A stretch of 64,000 bases of DNA from a beta proteobacterium AAP99 (GTDB lineage Bacteria > Pseudomonadota > Gammaproteobacteria > Burkholderiales > Burkholderiaceae_C): contig LJIA01000001.1 of the NCBI GenBank assembly GCA_001295775.1, positions 124,001-188,000 of the forward strand, written 5' to 3'. The notes under the pieces were generated by a model. The model was not told where the DNA came from and made no database searches. It was given only the letters and a program-made list of their open reading frames with translations. The translations under genes and the position numbers were made by a program. Below, piece after piece: positions 63,644-64,000 of this stretch (positions are counted from its first letter, which is position 1; every line of letters starts with the position of its first letter).

Positions 63644-64000
63644 CTACTTGGACAAATCGCGCATCGCCCGTTCCAGCCCGTCGAGGGTGACGGGGTACAT
63701 CTTCCCGCCCATGAGTTGCTGCAGGATGCTGATGCTCTGCCGGTACTGCCAGATCCCCTCCGGCTCGGGGTTGAGCCAGGCGTGCTTGGGATAGGACTTG
63801 ACGAAGCGGCGTACCCATTCCGCGCCGGGCTCGTCATTGTTGTATTCCACGCTGCCGCCGGCCTGCAGGATCTCGTAGGGGCTCATCGTCGCGTCGCCCA
63901 CGATGATCAGCTTGTAGTCCGGTGGGTACTTGCGCAGGACGTCGAGCGTGGAGAAACGCTCGGCACTGCGCCGGCGATTGCTCTTCCACAGGTGGTCGTA
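63644..64000 (-). CDS. VWA-domain protein, CoxE-like, C-terminal part (5' end outside window)
   Basis: The last 118 residues, open to the end of the window. Contains RFSTLDVLRKYPPDYKLIIV, GDATMSPYEILQAGGSVEYN, and AWLNPEPEGIWQYRQSISIL, which match the C-terminal part of von Willebrand A proteins related to CoxE that partner with AAA+ MoxR ATPases. The MoxR partner, if any, would be upstream beyond 64000. About 265 bases to the M4 gene contain no gene. Confidence 0.85.
   Translation of the reverse strand, partial: YDHLWKSNRRRSAERFSTLDVLRKYPPDYKLIIVGDATMSPYEILQAGGSVEYNNDEPGAEWVRRFVKSYPKHAWLNPEPEGIWQYRQSISILQQLMGGKMYPVTLDGLERAMRDLSK

Overview
The window reads as high-GC betaproteobacterial chromosome (order Burkholderiales). 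The reasons are the glnA - DUF4124 - glnL - glnG order, a NtrC/sigma-54 type glnA promoter, and a fumarylpyruvate hydrolase / zeta-GST pair. It is also interrupted by one tRNA-anchored mobile island. No species can be named from sequence alone.

Layout. 0-2.6 kb: end of rph, then rdgB and hemW in an overlapping series, with dgkA convergent. 2.6-7.6 kb: nitrogen control (two NtrC-type sites, a sigma-54 promoter, glnA, a DUF4124-like protein, glnL/ntrB, glnG/ntrC). 7.8-9.05 kb: an FAD aromatic hydroxylase. 9.1-17.3 kb: a neutral-lipid storage neighbourhood with acyl-CoA-binding protein, WS/DGAT wax ester synthase, a TPR protein, a TetR regulator, a patatin lipase, a granule phasin and a two-domain fatty acyl-CoA reductase of the Marinobacter type. 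Together these suggest acyl-CoA -> fatty alcohol -> wax ester, stored in granules and mobilised by lipase. 18.1-18.8 kb: tag.

18,912-43,575: an integrated island of about 24.7 kb in the 3' end of a tRNA-Ser(CGA) gene. A 14-bp tRNA-end repeat flanks it, and the tRNA's original terminator is stranded beyond the left end. It has a P4-type integrase and matching candidate arm-type sites near both ends. A long, tightly overlapping leftward operon holds a DnaB helicase, a replication protein, an XRE regulator, four-cysteine proteins, a possible small terminase and tail-like proteins. A rightward pair follows (SWIM zinc finger protein, large SLT transglycosylase). The right part is cargo: two exported proteins, a giant PD-(D/E)XK protein with a frameshift, a CoiA-like protein, a BRCT protein and an AlbA_2 protein. 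No large terminase, portal or capsid gene is recognisable, so it may be a satellite or a reduced prophage carrying candidate defence genes.

43.7-64 kb is host again: an iron-type ABC transporter (ATPase and fused permease, divergent), an SDR with a degenerate active site, fumarylpyruvate hydrolase, maleylpyruvate isomerase-type GST, a membrane protein, a YfcG-like GST, an acyl-CoA dehydrogenase divergent from a quinone oxidoreductase across a 14-bp palindrome, a DHFR-like protein, an RND efflux adaptor and pump, an M16 protease, an M4 protease, and the end of a VWA/CoxE-like gene. A family of intergenic palindromic repeats with a CCAGACAAGCGGAAA box occurs in at least four host intergenic regions.
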